From Candidatus Poribacteria bacterium (GTDB lineage Bacteria > Poribacteria > WGA-4E > WGA-3G), in the NCBI GenBank assembly GCA_009839745.1, contig VXPE01000075.1:53695-117694 (forward strand): DNA of 64,000 nucleotides, given 5' to 3'. Both the position numbers and the translations under genes were made by a program. The notes under the pieces were generated by a model that saw nothing but the letters and a program-made list of their open reading frames with translations, was not told where the DNA came from and made no database searches. Below are positions 53,488 through 61,112 of this stretch, in pieces. Each line of letters starts with the position of its first letter. Position 1 is the stretch's first letter.

Positions 53488-53683
53488 TTTTTAATTATTC
53501 CTTGCGGTTCGGTCAGGTGTATTGGATAAATAACTTTCATTTCCGTATATCCGCCCTCCATTACATTACGGGCTATGCGCTCTTTAAACAAACCCATAGC
53601 CTGCAACATCGGCGCAGGCGGATTTGCGCAACGGGTTTCAATGTCCAAAAGCACTTCGTTACTCCGCAAGGTAAAATTAAAAA
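53488..53683. repeat. Two-ended leader/RBS element between DUF58 and BatA genes
   Basis: Left terminus TTTTTAATTATTCCTTGCGG (53488-53507) and right terminus CCGCAAGGTAAAATTAAAAA (53664-53683) are inverted repeats. Inside are the A-type hairpin (minus strand, GCCC...GGGC-GGAT, 53548-53574) and the B-type hairpin (plus strand, GCCTGC...GCAGGC-GGAT, 53590-53616). The left half is the leader of the BatA-like gene. About 196 bp, the cleanest complete copy. Confidence 0.78.
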
Positions 53684-53698
53684 CCTTTTCGAGATAAA

Positions 53699-54685
53699 TT
53701 AGAGGACTCCTTGCCGCTTAGCGAGATAGGATGCCAGTGCTAAATCAATTGGTGTTGCTGTTGTTATCATGTTGTAATCAATATCCGATTGCCGTAGAGC
53801 GAGCCTATAAGTATCAAGAAATTCGTTGAAATTATTCAAATAACTCTCCTGAATCGCTTGTGGCGTTGTGATAATTTCAGCATCATTTTCGGAATCGATA
53901 AAACGGATGAGTGCCTCTGCACTCCTCCCTGCTTCGAAGTCAGCAAATGCGAGTTCCTGATGCGCGAGAACATGAAAAACGATGACTTCATGTCCCTCAT
54001 AGCGGAGGTGTTCTAAACCTTCGATGACTTCTGACTGTCCATCTATATCACCCGCATCGTAGAGATCAGAGACGAAGAGGACTAAACCGCGTTTGGTTAG
54101 ACGTTCTGCGATTTGATGCAAAGGCATCCCCATCCGCGTGCTTTTTGCGGTCTGTAGCGTCTCCAATGTGAGCAAAATCGAATGCAAGTGCGATGTGCTA
54201 CTTCGAGCGGGAAGATATTGACGAAGTGTATCATCAAAGTACGCAAACCCAACAGCGTCCCGCTGCTTCGCCATAAAATAGGCAAGTGACGCGATGAGGA
54301 AACTTGCGTATCGCAACTTTGTGAGTTTTTGACCTGTGCCACTCTCCTCTATAGTCGGATCATCCACTTGTGCCTCATCTATCGGATGCAACATAGACTC
54401 GCTTGCATCCAAGAGTAGGTAACAATTGAGATTGGTTTCCTCCTCAAATTGTTTGATATAATAACGATCAGTGCGGGCGTAGGCTTTCCAATCTATATGT
54501 TTCGGATCGTCTCCTGGCATATATTGTCGGTACTGCGAGAATTCGACGCTGAATCCGTGATACGGACTTTTGTGGAGGCCAGAAATAAAGCCTTCAACCA
54601 CAAATTTTGCAATCAATTCAAGGTTCCCGATTCGGGCGAGGATTGCTGGATCCAAAAATGAGCGCCCTGCCGGACTTTGTTGCAT
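53699..54685 (-). CDS. DUF58 family protein
   Basis: 328 residues from ATG 54683-54685 (MQQSPAGRSFLDPAILARIGNLELIAKFVVEGFISGLHKSPYHG); upstream codons to 54769 are repeat DNA. DUF58 signature YMPGDDPKHIDWKAYARTDRYYIKQFEEETNL followed by a vWA-like core (LLLDASESM, ADILFVSDLYDAG). Such proteins partner with MoxR ATPases and BatA-type proteins; the downstream BatA-like gene supports this. Cytosolic. Confidence 0.88.
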   Translation of the reverse strand: MQQSPAGRSFLDPAILARIGNLELIAKFVVEGFISGLHKSPYHGFSVEFSQYRQYMPGDDPKHIDWKAYARTDRYYIKQFEEETNLNCYLLLDASESMLHPIDEAQVDDPTIEESGTGQKLTKLRYASFLIASLAYFMAKQRDAVGFAYFDDTLRQYLPARSSTSHLHSILLTLETLQTAKSTRMGMPLHQIAERLTKRGLVLFVSDLYDAGDIDGQSEVIEGLEHLRYEGHEVIVFHVLAHQELAFADFEAGRSAEALIRFIDSENDAEIITTPQAIQESYLNNFNEFLDTYRLALRQSDIDYNMITTATPIDLALASYLAKRQGVL

Positions 54686-54967
54686 ATTTTTTAATTTCCC
54701 TTGCGGTTCGGTCAGGTTTTTAACGATTGCTTCTGAGCTGCTGCGTCCGTTGTCCTTGCAGTCTTCCAATTGTTAACGAACCTTTCATAACCTAAAGCAG
54801 GTTTTTTAACGATTTTAGATCGGCGTTGACAACGGAAACGCCGCCCAGGGTCCATAATTAGAAACCTTCCCGTATATCCGCCCTCCAAATGTAAAGCAAA
54901 GACAAATTATGCCATTTACAAATTATGCCATTTAAGGAAACATAATTTCATTACGGGCTACGCACCT
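54686..54967 (-). repeat. Leader/RBS element before the DUF58 gene, carrying insertions
   Basis: Minus strand: AGCCCGTAATGAAAT and GGAGGGC-GGAT (54872-54963) with about 60 nt inserted in the loop (two ATGGCATAATTTGT units), then the 148-bp repeat copy 2, then GACCGAACCGCAAGGGAAAT and TAAAAAAT before ATG 54685. The element's ends survived two insertions. Confidence 0.65.
54717..54863 (-). repeat. 148-bp repeat, copy 2
   Basis: Reverse complement of 50034-50181 with a handful of mismatches and a one- or two-base indel. Embedded in the leader element of the DUF58 gene. Together with copy 1 it flanks 4.5 kb containing the 74-aa, PhyH, BatA-like and DUF58 genes. Confidence 0.85.
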
Positions 54968-54979
54968 ACATCTATTCTA

Positions 54980-56923
54980 CTACTGTTTCCTCAAAATAAG
55001 TAGGGTCAGGTCGTCAAACTGATCGGCTTCCCCCTGAAACCCCATAACTGCGTCGTGAAGATATTTCAAGATACCCTCAGCATCAGAATCCTTGCACGCT
55101 TTGGAATCCTCTACGAGTCGGTCCTCCTCGTAATACTCGTCGTCGACATTCTCGGTTTCTGTCACACCGTCTGTATAATATATAACGACATCACCGCTTG
55201 TGAGTTGAACATGCTCGGCTTCATATTCAGCGATGTTTGAAACCATATCGTTCGGGAACATCCCGAGTGGAATACCACCAATCTCTTCACCCAACCACTT
55301 ATAGGTGCCATCCTTTTTAATGAGCAGTGGCGGATTATGTCCCGCATTGAGCGTTGTCAGGACATCCGTTTCTGGGTTAAGATGGCTGTAGAAAAAAGTA
55401 GCGTATTTCTCTGCTGTGCCACTGGCGTAAAGGAGCGAGTTAAGCGTCAAAGCCATTTCGGTAAGTTCAGTATATAGGGTGGACACACTGAGGTCATTGG
55501 GTGTTCCTGAATCTTCCACTGCGGCACCATTTCCCCGTGACAATTCAGAGATAAGCCCTGCCCGGAGGGTTGCCATGAGAAGTGCTGCTTGCATTCCTTT
55601 TCCAGAAACATCTGCGATTGCGAGTCCCCAATGTCCCGTCGACAAAGCGATACAATCATAGTAGTCGCCTCCAACGGGACCGCGCGGCTCATAATGCCCA
55701 GCAATTTCGTATCCCGGAATGTCAGGGAGCGTCTCCGGAATGAGGTTCTCTTGTATCTTGCGGGCTTCCTCCATTTCCGCTTGCAACTGGCGTGCCTCAA
55801 GTGCTTCTTGATGTAAGTGGGCGTTTTCAATAGCGACGCCTGCCTGTTTTGCAAAAGAATCCAGTAAGATAACATCTTCATCGGTAAAGGGCGCGATGCT
55901 ACCGCCACGTTCCTCTTTATCGCCAACAACGAGGATCCCGAGAATGTCCCCATCGCGTCCCGGGATAGGGACCGCCATCAAATTCTTTCCGCCGAAAAGC
56001 GTATCGGATTTTGGCGGGCAGTGTCCTGGCAATCCTTCCGTGACGACAGACTTCAGCATGTCTACAGACGTTGTTTCCAAGGATATGGGTGCCTCTTCAC
56101 CATAAGGAACAACGAGTCCGTTAGGGTCGGCATCGGGTGTGGAACTTTCAACCAATGTTTCCGGAAAAGTGTAGTGCATCTTGAGTTCTTGACGTTCCGC
56201 GTGCGTGAGCATGAGTGCCCCCGCATTAGCGTCTAAGAGGGAGACAGCCTGATGAACTACCTGTTCTGCGGCGGCTTCAGGTTGTAGGAGTTGGCAGATT
56301 TGCGGCGCGCTTTCAGCGAGCATGAACAATCGGAATTTTTCGCTTTGAACACCCTCCACCATTTGCGAATAAGCGATGGCGATCGAGATTTGGTGGGCGA
56401 GGGTTGTTAACAATTCCATCTCCCATGTTTCCAATACTTCTCTGCCCAAAAAACTCCCCAAACCGATCATTCCGAGAAATTCATCGTGAATCTTCAGAGG
56501 CACCCAAAGACGTATATCAATAGTTTCGACGAACTTTGCAGTCCGGGCGAAGAAGGGTTCAAGAGGTTCTGGAAGGTTTGCACTCTCAATGAATGGATGT
56601 TGCAGCAATTCCTCGATTTCACCGGGTTCAACAGTGATAGGGGCAAATACTTGATCTGGGGATGCGGCAACAACTTCAAGATTCTGTCTCGTCTGGTGGT
56701 GACGGAGTATCGCGCCGCGCGTCACTTGCAGAGTTCCAAGCGTGATACGGAGATAAGTTTTACTTGAATGATTAAAGTTGCTGTGTCCAGAGATCAACGT
56801 TTGTCCCAAGTGTTCTAACTCGGACAGGCTGAAGATAAGCCGCTCCATCGTCTGTTCGGCGGTACTTTGTGTCTTATGGACTTGCAAACTGTCTCCTGAT
56901 ATAAGCTGGCTTGGATCTTTCAT
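54980..56923 (-). CDS. GAF-GAF-PP2C (RsbU/SpoIIE-type) serine phosphatase
   Basis: 647 residues. Two GAF domains (about 55-195 and 215-370), a coiled linker (EALEARQLQAEMEEARKIQENLIPETLPDIPGYEIAGHYEPRGPVGGDYYD, the RsbU hallmark) and a PP2C core with GLAIADVSGKGMQAALLMA, TLNAGHNPPLL and DVVIYYTDGVTE. It should dephosphorylate the STAS protein encoded just upstream, in response to a small-molecule or redox signal sensed by the GAFs. Order rsbW-like, rsbV-like, rsbU-like on one strand. Confidence 0.92.
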   Translation of the reverse strand: MKDPSQLISGDSLQVHKTQSTAEQTMERLIFSLSELEHLGQTLISGHSNFNHSSKTYLRITLGTLQVTRGAILRHHQTRQNLEVVAASPDQVFAPITVEPGEIEELLQHPFIESANLPEPLEPFFARTAKFVETIDIRLWVPLKIHDEFLGMIGLGSFLGREVLETWEMELLTTLAHQISIAIAYSQMVEGVQSEKFRLFMLAESAPQICQLLQPEAAAEQVVHQAVSLLDANAGALMLTHAERQELKMHYTFPETLVESSTPDADPNGLVVPYGEEAPISLETTSVDMLKSVVTEGLPGHCPPKSDTLFGGKNLMAVPIPGRDGDILGILVVGDKEERGGSIAPFTDEDVILLDSFAKQAGVAIENAHLHQEALEARQLQAEMEEARKIQENLIPETLPDIPGYEIAGHYEPRGPVGGDYYDCIALSTGHWGLAIADVSGKGMQAALLMATLRAGLISELSRGNGAAVEDSGTPNDLSVSTLYTELTEMALTLNSLLYASGTAEKYATFFYSHLNPETDVLTTLNAGHNPPLLIKKDGTYKWLGEEIGGIPLGMFPNDMVSNIAEYEAEHVQLTSGDVVIYYTDGVTETENVDDEYYEEDRLVEDSKACKDSDAEGILKYLHDAVMGFQGEADQFDDLTLLILRKQ

Positions 56924-56981
56924 AGTGTTGCATCCAAATGGCGTTCGTTTTCATTTTTACATCGAAATTTATGCTAAAAAA

Positions 56982-57326
56982 TTACAGGTTGGCAATCGCA
57001 GATTCTTCGTCTGGAAAGATACCTGCGTATTTAGCAATTGCCATCATACGGAATGTGCGCTCCTGTGTGGCAGACAATCCACAGAAATTCAGGGTGCCTT
57101 CCCGTTCAGTGAGGGCTTCTATAATCTCAATAAGTATAGATATACCGATGCTGTTAATAAGTGTTGTTTTTTCAAGGTTGATTACAAGTTGCGTACAACC
57201 ATTCTGAATGAGTGACTGTGCTCTCTCGGCAAGTTGTTCTCCGAGGGCATCATTCAGGTATCCTGTTGTTTCAATGACCGCATGCTCTTTAGCCTCGCGA
57301 ATTTGAATATCAAGTTTGTCCGACAA
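56982..57326 (-). CDS. STAS-domain anti-anti-sigma factor (RsbV-like)
   Basis: 114 residues from TTG 57324-57326, justified by AAGGAGG 8 nt upstream. STAS fold with the phosphoacceptor Ser in TTLINSIGISILIEIIEAL (about residue 62). Unphosphorylated form binds the RsbW-like kinase and frees its partner. Located between kinase and phosphatase genes. Confidence 0.9.
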   Translation of the reverse strand: MSDKLDIQIREAKEHAVIETTGYLNDALGEQLAERAQSLIQNGCTQLVINLEKTTLINSIGISILIEIIEALTEREGTLNFCGLSATQERTFRMMAIAKYAGIFPDEESAIANL

Positions 57327-57527
57327 ATCGCTTACCTCCTTAAGTTCTTACATGGACTTGTGAACGGTTTCCCCAAAACGGAAACGTGATATATTAGAAA
57401 AACGTGTCGTTTTAACAGCACATTTAACACAATTTCGTAAATTGTCCGCAATGGGTTCAAAATTGCCCCGTTGGTATATTGTCTCACAGGTTTCCTCTAT
57501 AGGTTCGCGCAAAAACGGCACAGCAAC

Positions 57528-57959
57528 CTATGGCGGTGTCTTCTTTTTCGTGAAACTAACAGTCGTCCCGTTAGGACTGCTTTCTATAACCACTTCATCC
57601 ATTAAAGCCCTAATAATTTGTAAGCCTCTTCCGCGCTTACGTAAATCCGGGTGCATAGTAGGTCTACCCAGTAAGCGGGTGCCATCCAGTGTATCTGCAG
57701 TTATACCGACGCCTCGATCCGTAATTTTGACTTCCAACCGATCGTCCGTAACTAAAAACTGGATATGTACTTCCTTATCGTCACTTTGGCTATGTTCAGA
57801 AGCGTTAATACAAGTTTCAATGATAGCGAGTTGGATCTCCTCAACCGCTTCTTCGTTGAAGTCCTTCAATTCAGCGAGGACAGAACCGGTTTTCGCCGCG
57901 GCAAGTTCCATATCAGGATACATCGGTATAGTGAGGAGTACTTTGTGTTCATTTGACAC
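57528..57959 (-). CDS. Histidine-kinase-like ATPase, anti-sigma factor (RsbW/SpoIIAB-like)
   Basis: 143 residues from GTG 57957-57959 with AAGGAGG 9 nt upstream. Bergerat ATP fold: N-box EIQLAIIETCINASEHSQ, G1 ITDRGVGI, and G2-like RKRGRGLQIIRALMDEV. It would phosphorylate the STAS protein and bind a sigma factor or other target. No sigma-B-type gene is adjacent; the ECF sigma at 34183 already has its own zinc anti-sigma, so the target is unknown. Confidence 0.9.
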   Translation of the reverse strand: MSNEHKVLLTIPMYPDMELAAAKTGSVLAELKDFNEEAVEEIQLAIIETCINASEHSQSDDKEVHIQFLVTDDRLEVKITDRGVGITADTLDGTRLLGRPTMHPDLRKRGRGLQIIRALMDEVVIESSPNGTTVSFTKKKTPP

Positions 57960-58106
57960 GCTAATTTTACCTCCTTGCTATGGCTTATGTTTATATTAAG
58001 AAGCCGATAAAATTTGTGCACCTAAGTTGGCACTTTCCGGAAATTAGAGGTTCATGAAAAACTTAATTAACATAATACTATATTTTTTCAAATTATGTCA
58101 AGAATT

Positions 58107-58661
58107 TTATGGCACCAGCGACTTTGTTTCATCAACAATCCAACGGGCGTCTGCTATCCGGACAGATGCCTCTGTTAATTCCGGTTGATAGGTTGCAAAT
58201 TTTACCATATCACAGTTGGCGAGTAATTGTCGCGTTCGTTCAACATGGGGAGCCGCTATTTCAGCGCGTAGCATCGCCTGTTGCACTCCCGTTGTTGTCA
58301 ACTCCAACGCTGGAATTTGATAACGTGCATCGATATATTGGCGGAGAACATAAGCAATTTGGGTATGATACGTCTCCATGTCGCCACGTGTTAGCCAATC
58401 CGATGCCTCAATCGCCGACAGTTTTTCGTATGCTACCTCATGTGCCAACGGGGTCTCAGTCTCATCCGTTACAGAGGTAGACAGGGGTTGACGCCGTTTT
58501 TGAAGGGTGTGCCATAGCAGGGCAGCTACAAAACCGAGTATCACTGTGCCACTGATGAAATAGGGCAGTAGATGCTGCGGCATTTCTAAGGGGGGTTTGA
58601 TATCGCGTAGGGTTTGACCTCCTAAAGTCCCCTGCATAAGTATTTGTATAAGTACAGACAT
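58107..58661 (-). CDS. Membrane protein with cytoplasmic-like tail, DUF4381-type
   Basis: 184 residues from ATG 58659-58661 (MSVLIQILMQGTLGGQTLRDIKPP); the frame upstream overlaps the ferredoxin gene. One membrane helix at about 32-54 (YFISGTVILGFVAALLWHTL) followed by a helical domain (EASDWLTRGDMETYHTQIAYVLRQYIDARYQIPALELTTTG) like the small DUF4381 membrane proteins found in MoxR/DUF58/BatA clusters. That cluster lies 4 kb away on the same strand, so the role is plausibly the same envelope system. Confidence 0.6.
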   Translation of the reverse strand: MSVLIQILMQGTLGGQTLRDIKPPLEMPQHLLPYFISGTVILGFVAALLWHTLQKRRQPLSTSVTDETETPLAHEVAYEKLSAIEASDWLTRGDMETYHTQIAYVLRQYIDARYQIPALELTTTGVQQAMLRAEIAAPHVERTRQLLANCDMVKFATYQPELTEASVRIADARWIVDETKSLVP

Positions 58662-58720
58662 ATTTCTTGCGGGAAGGGGCGACGAACAACCAGATAGCCT
58701 CGAAACCAATATTTGACATC

Positions 58721-59311
58721 TTATTCAACGAGAAGTTCAATAACGATCGACTTTGGTGAAGTTGGACAGGCGTATTGACATACCCCGCATCCTGTGCATC
58801 CGGCATCAATAACCTCTACAACGCCATCCGACCTCAAATGAATTGCATCCTCACCTATCGGACAGGTATCGACACAGTAAGTACACGCCACATCTTTCGT
58901 CCGAAGACAGGTTTCAGCACTGAAAACTGCCAAACCTATTTTAATATCTTCGGCATAAACGGTTTGCAAAGCACCGCTCGGACAGACATACATGCACGCC
59001 AATGAATCGCAAATGACACAGGGTTGTTCCTCGGGATCGATATAAGGTGTATTCGCGATGTCGGGTTGGGGGGTCTGTAAAGGGAAAATAGCGCTTGCCG
59101 GGCAGTTCTTGACGCAATTGCCACACCGATGACACGTTTCTAAAAATTCCACTTCAGGCAACGCGCCGGGCGGGCGAAGAAGTGGACGGTTACTCGGTTG
59201 CTCGGCGGGCAAATGCTCACTTACCTTGTCATCCAGAAATTCGGCGACAGGTTGTATGAGTTGATTCAAGGCTTCCTTGAAGAAGCCGCGTCTCCCCGTT
59301 TCATCAGGCAT
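58721..59311 (-). CDS. Polyferredoxin-like protein, MauM/NapG-type (four 4Fe-4S motifs)
   Basis: 196 residues. Four cysteine clusters: CHRCGNCVKNCP, CVICDSLACMYVCP, CLRTKDVACTYCVDTCP and CTGCGVCQYACP, as in NapG/MauM ferredoxins that pass electrons from quinol toward periplasmic oxidoreductases. There is no twin-arginine signal here (MPDETGRRGFFKEALNQL has RRGFF, a weak Tat-like trace without a hydrophobic stretch), so it is probably cytosolic. Next to an Fe-S-type regulator. Partner oxidoreductase not in the window. Confidence 0.85.
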   Translation of the reverse strand: MPDETGRRGFFKEALNQLIQPVAEFLDDKVSEHLPAEQPSNRPLLRPPGALPEVEFLETCHRCGNCVKNCPASAIFPLQTPQPDIANTPYIDPEEQPCVICDSLACMYVCPSGALQTVYAEDIKIGLAVFSAETCLRTKDVACTYCVDTCPIGEDAIHLRSDGVVEVIDAGCTGCGVCQYACPTSPKSIVIELLVE

Positions 59312-59358
59312 CTTTAGGTTCCATCCGTGAGAGTCGTGTTCCGCGGTCGCGCAGCAGT

Positions 59359-59991
59359 TTACTCTTCCTTGGCTTTAGAAATCCGGTAGCAACATTTATG
59401 GCTGCCTTGCATAAGGTGTTCCACTCGGACGACTTTCGCCCCCAAAGATTGTCGGAAAAGTGCCGTTTCAATCTCGCAGACGTGTGGGTATTCTTGCGCG
59501 ATCAAGGCTATAGGACAATTATGTTCGGTTAAAACGTAAGCGTTCTCATCTTCGTCAAACCGCGCCATATACCCCTCTTCATCACGGATATGGGCAAGTT
59601 CCTTGACGCGTTCAGACAGCGCCTTCCCTTCAAGGCGTTGTTGATACGTCTGCAACTGCGATTTCATCCGGCCTCGGAAGACTTGGTTGATAAAATCGGG
59701 TCCGTTGAATTTGGCAACCTCATGCATCAACCCAACAGCAAAGTTGGCGTAAGTCGTGGGGAAGAGACTATTTGCCGCATCGGTCAATTGGTAGATATAA
59801 GGTGGACGACCGCGTCCCTGCTTCTCTCGGTAATGCTTGACCAACCCCTCTGCTTCAAGTATAGTGAGGTGTTGTCGGATCCCCATCTGACTGATATGGA
59901 GTGCCTCTTTCAGCTGACCGACTGTCATGCCGGCACGCATTTTCAGCAATTGCAAGATTCGCATTCGGGTTTCACTCATTTCACAATTCAT
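59359..59991 (-). CDS. Winged-HTH regulator, SufR-like (probable Fe-S sensor)
   Basis: 210 residues from ATG 59989-59991 (MNCEMSETRMRILQLLKMRAGMTVGQLKEALHISQMGIRQHLTILEAEGLVKHYREKQGRGRPPYIYQLT), a DeoR/ArsR-type wing. The C-terminal half holds ENAYVLTEHNCPIALIAQEYPHVCEIE and GSHKCCYRI; this Cys arrangement resembles SufR, the repressor of iron-sulfur assembly genes, which binds a cluster. GAGGGAACCT precedes the start. It lies upstream of the ferredoxin gene, a plausible target. Divergent promoter with the PhyH gene. Confidence 0.82.
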   Translation of the reverse strand: MNCEMSETRMRILQLLKMRAGMTVGQLKEALHISQMGIRQHLTILEAEGLVKHYREKQGRGRPPYIYQLTDAANSLFPTTYANFAVGLMHEVAKFNGPDFINQVFRGRMKSQLQTYQQRLEGKALSERVKELAHIRDEEGYMARFDEDENAYVLTEHNCPIALIAQEYPHVCEIETALFRQSLGAKVVRVEHLMQGSHKCCYRISKAKEE

Positions 59992-60046
59992 AGGTTCCCT
60001 CGCAGGATAAGCTTGCAAACATTACTTTATTTCATCATTTTTTAAA

Positions 60047-60076
60047 ATTATATCACAATTGGACGTTTCAATTCAA
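60047..60076 (-). promoter_or_regulatory. Promoter of the SufR-like regulator gene
   Basis: On the minus strand TTGAAT (60071-60076), 18-nt spacer, TATAAT (60047-60052), 55 nt upstream of the ATG. It lies back-to-back with the PhyH promoter, so one operator could control both. Confidence 0.55.
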
Positions 60077-60098
60077 GATTTAACCCACTATTTTTCTT

Positions 60099-60127
60099 TT
60101 GTCTATTTATCGCGTATGTGATACAAT
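60099..60127 (+). promoter_or_regulatory. Promoter of the PhyH gene at 60186
   Basis: TTGTCT (60099-60104), 17 nt, TACAAT (60122-60127), 58 nt before ATG. The leader then provides AAAGGAGAAAATAAGG as a conventional Shine-Dalgarno. Confidence 0.6.
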
Positions 60128-60185
60128 TTGATGAAGGAACCTGAGCGCAGGTCGAACCTAAAAAGATTGAAAGGAGAAAATAAGG

Positions 60186-60992
60186 ATGCAGAACGAACTC
60201 ACCGAATCACAAATTAATTTTTATCAGAAGAACGGATTTCTTGCCATTGAGAACTTTCTGGACGCTGCGGAATTGGCGGAGTGGCGCCGTTGCACCGATG
60301 AATCTGTTGAGGAACGCCTCGGAAACTCAGTGGAGTTTATGACAAACCAGATGGATGCCAAGCAGTTTTACGCACGCGTTTTTACACAGTGCCTCCGCTT
60401 GTCGGACACGCACCCTGGGATGCGGAAACTCGTGCACGATCCGAGACTCGGTAAGATGGCAGCGCAGTTAGCTGGTGTTGATGGCATGCGAATTTGGCAC
60501 GATCAGGCACTGATTAAACCACCCCATGGGAATCCCACCGCATGGCACCTTGATGTCCCTTACTGGTCCTTTGATTCACGCGATGCCGTCTCGTTCTGGG
60601 TTGCGCTGGACGATGCCACACTCGCAAACGGATGTATGTGGTATCTCCCCGGCACGCATAAAACAGCCCGCTTTGATAACGTTGGCATTGGAATAAACAT
60701 CGGTGAACTGTTTAACGTCTACCCGGAATGGAAACAGATTGAACCGCAGTGCGCGCCCTGTCCCGCAGGTTCTATTGTCTGGCATAACGGTCTCGTTGCC
60801 CACGGTGCTGGCGCGAACATGACAATCCATCACCGCAGAGCGATGACATGTGGTTTCATGCCCGATGGATGCACTTTCAACGGGAAAAAGAATATCTTGC
60901 CTGAGGACTATTTTGCGTCTCTTGAAATTGGAGATGTCCTTAACAACGACAAACAGAATACGCTCATTTGGCATAGAGACCAAGACGCTTAA
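60186..60992 (+). CDS. Phytanoyl-CoA dioxygenase (PhyH) family oxygenase
   Basis: 268 residues. Iron ligands His121 and Asp123 (WHLDVPYW) and a distal His in WHNGLVAHGAGANMT, followed by Arg in HHRRAMTCGFMPDG for 2-oxoglutarate. Core strand LDDATLANGCMWYLPGTHK. Substrate unknown. A conventional AAAGGAG site precedes ATG 60186, unlike the element-led neighbours. The sulfatase-like gene follows in the same direction after 120 bp. Confidence 0.88.
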   Translation: MQNELTESQINFYQKNGFLAIENFLDAAELAEWRRCTDESVEERLGNSVEFMTNQMDAKQFYARVFTQCLRLSDTHPGMRKLVHDPRLGKMAAQLAGVDGMRIWHDQALIKPPHGNPTAWHLDVPYWSFDSRDAVSFWVALDDATLANGCMWYLPGTHKTARFDNVGIGINIGELFNVYPEWKQIEPQCAPCPAGSIVWHNGLVAHGAGANMTIHHRRAMTCGFMPDGCTFNGKKNILPEDYFASLEIGDVLNNDKQNTLIWHRDQDA

Positions 60993-61024
60993 AGGTAAAT
61001 CTGTGAGATTTCCACCAAAAAACC

Positions 61025-61112
61025 AAGCCCGAAACGAAGTGGAGGGACGGCTCCCGAAGAGGAGAGCGAGGAAGTCCAAACCACATCGTTTAACCGCAAG
61101 GAACATTTAAAA
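61025..61112 (+). repeat. Leader/RBS element before the sulfatase-like gene
   Basis: AAGCCCGAAACGAAGTGGAG with GGG (61025-61047) gives the CCC/GGG hairpin then ACGG. A spacer follows, then TTTAACCGCAAGGAACATTT and AAAA abutting ATG 61113. Confidence 0.7.

Noticed and set aside
53475..53669. Minus-strand ORF of 64 codons within the leader element
   Set aside because: It consists entirely of repeat DNA (hairpins and termini); similar reading frames would appear in any copy. Not a gene.
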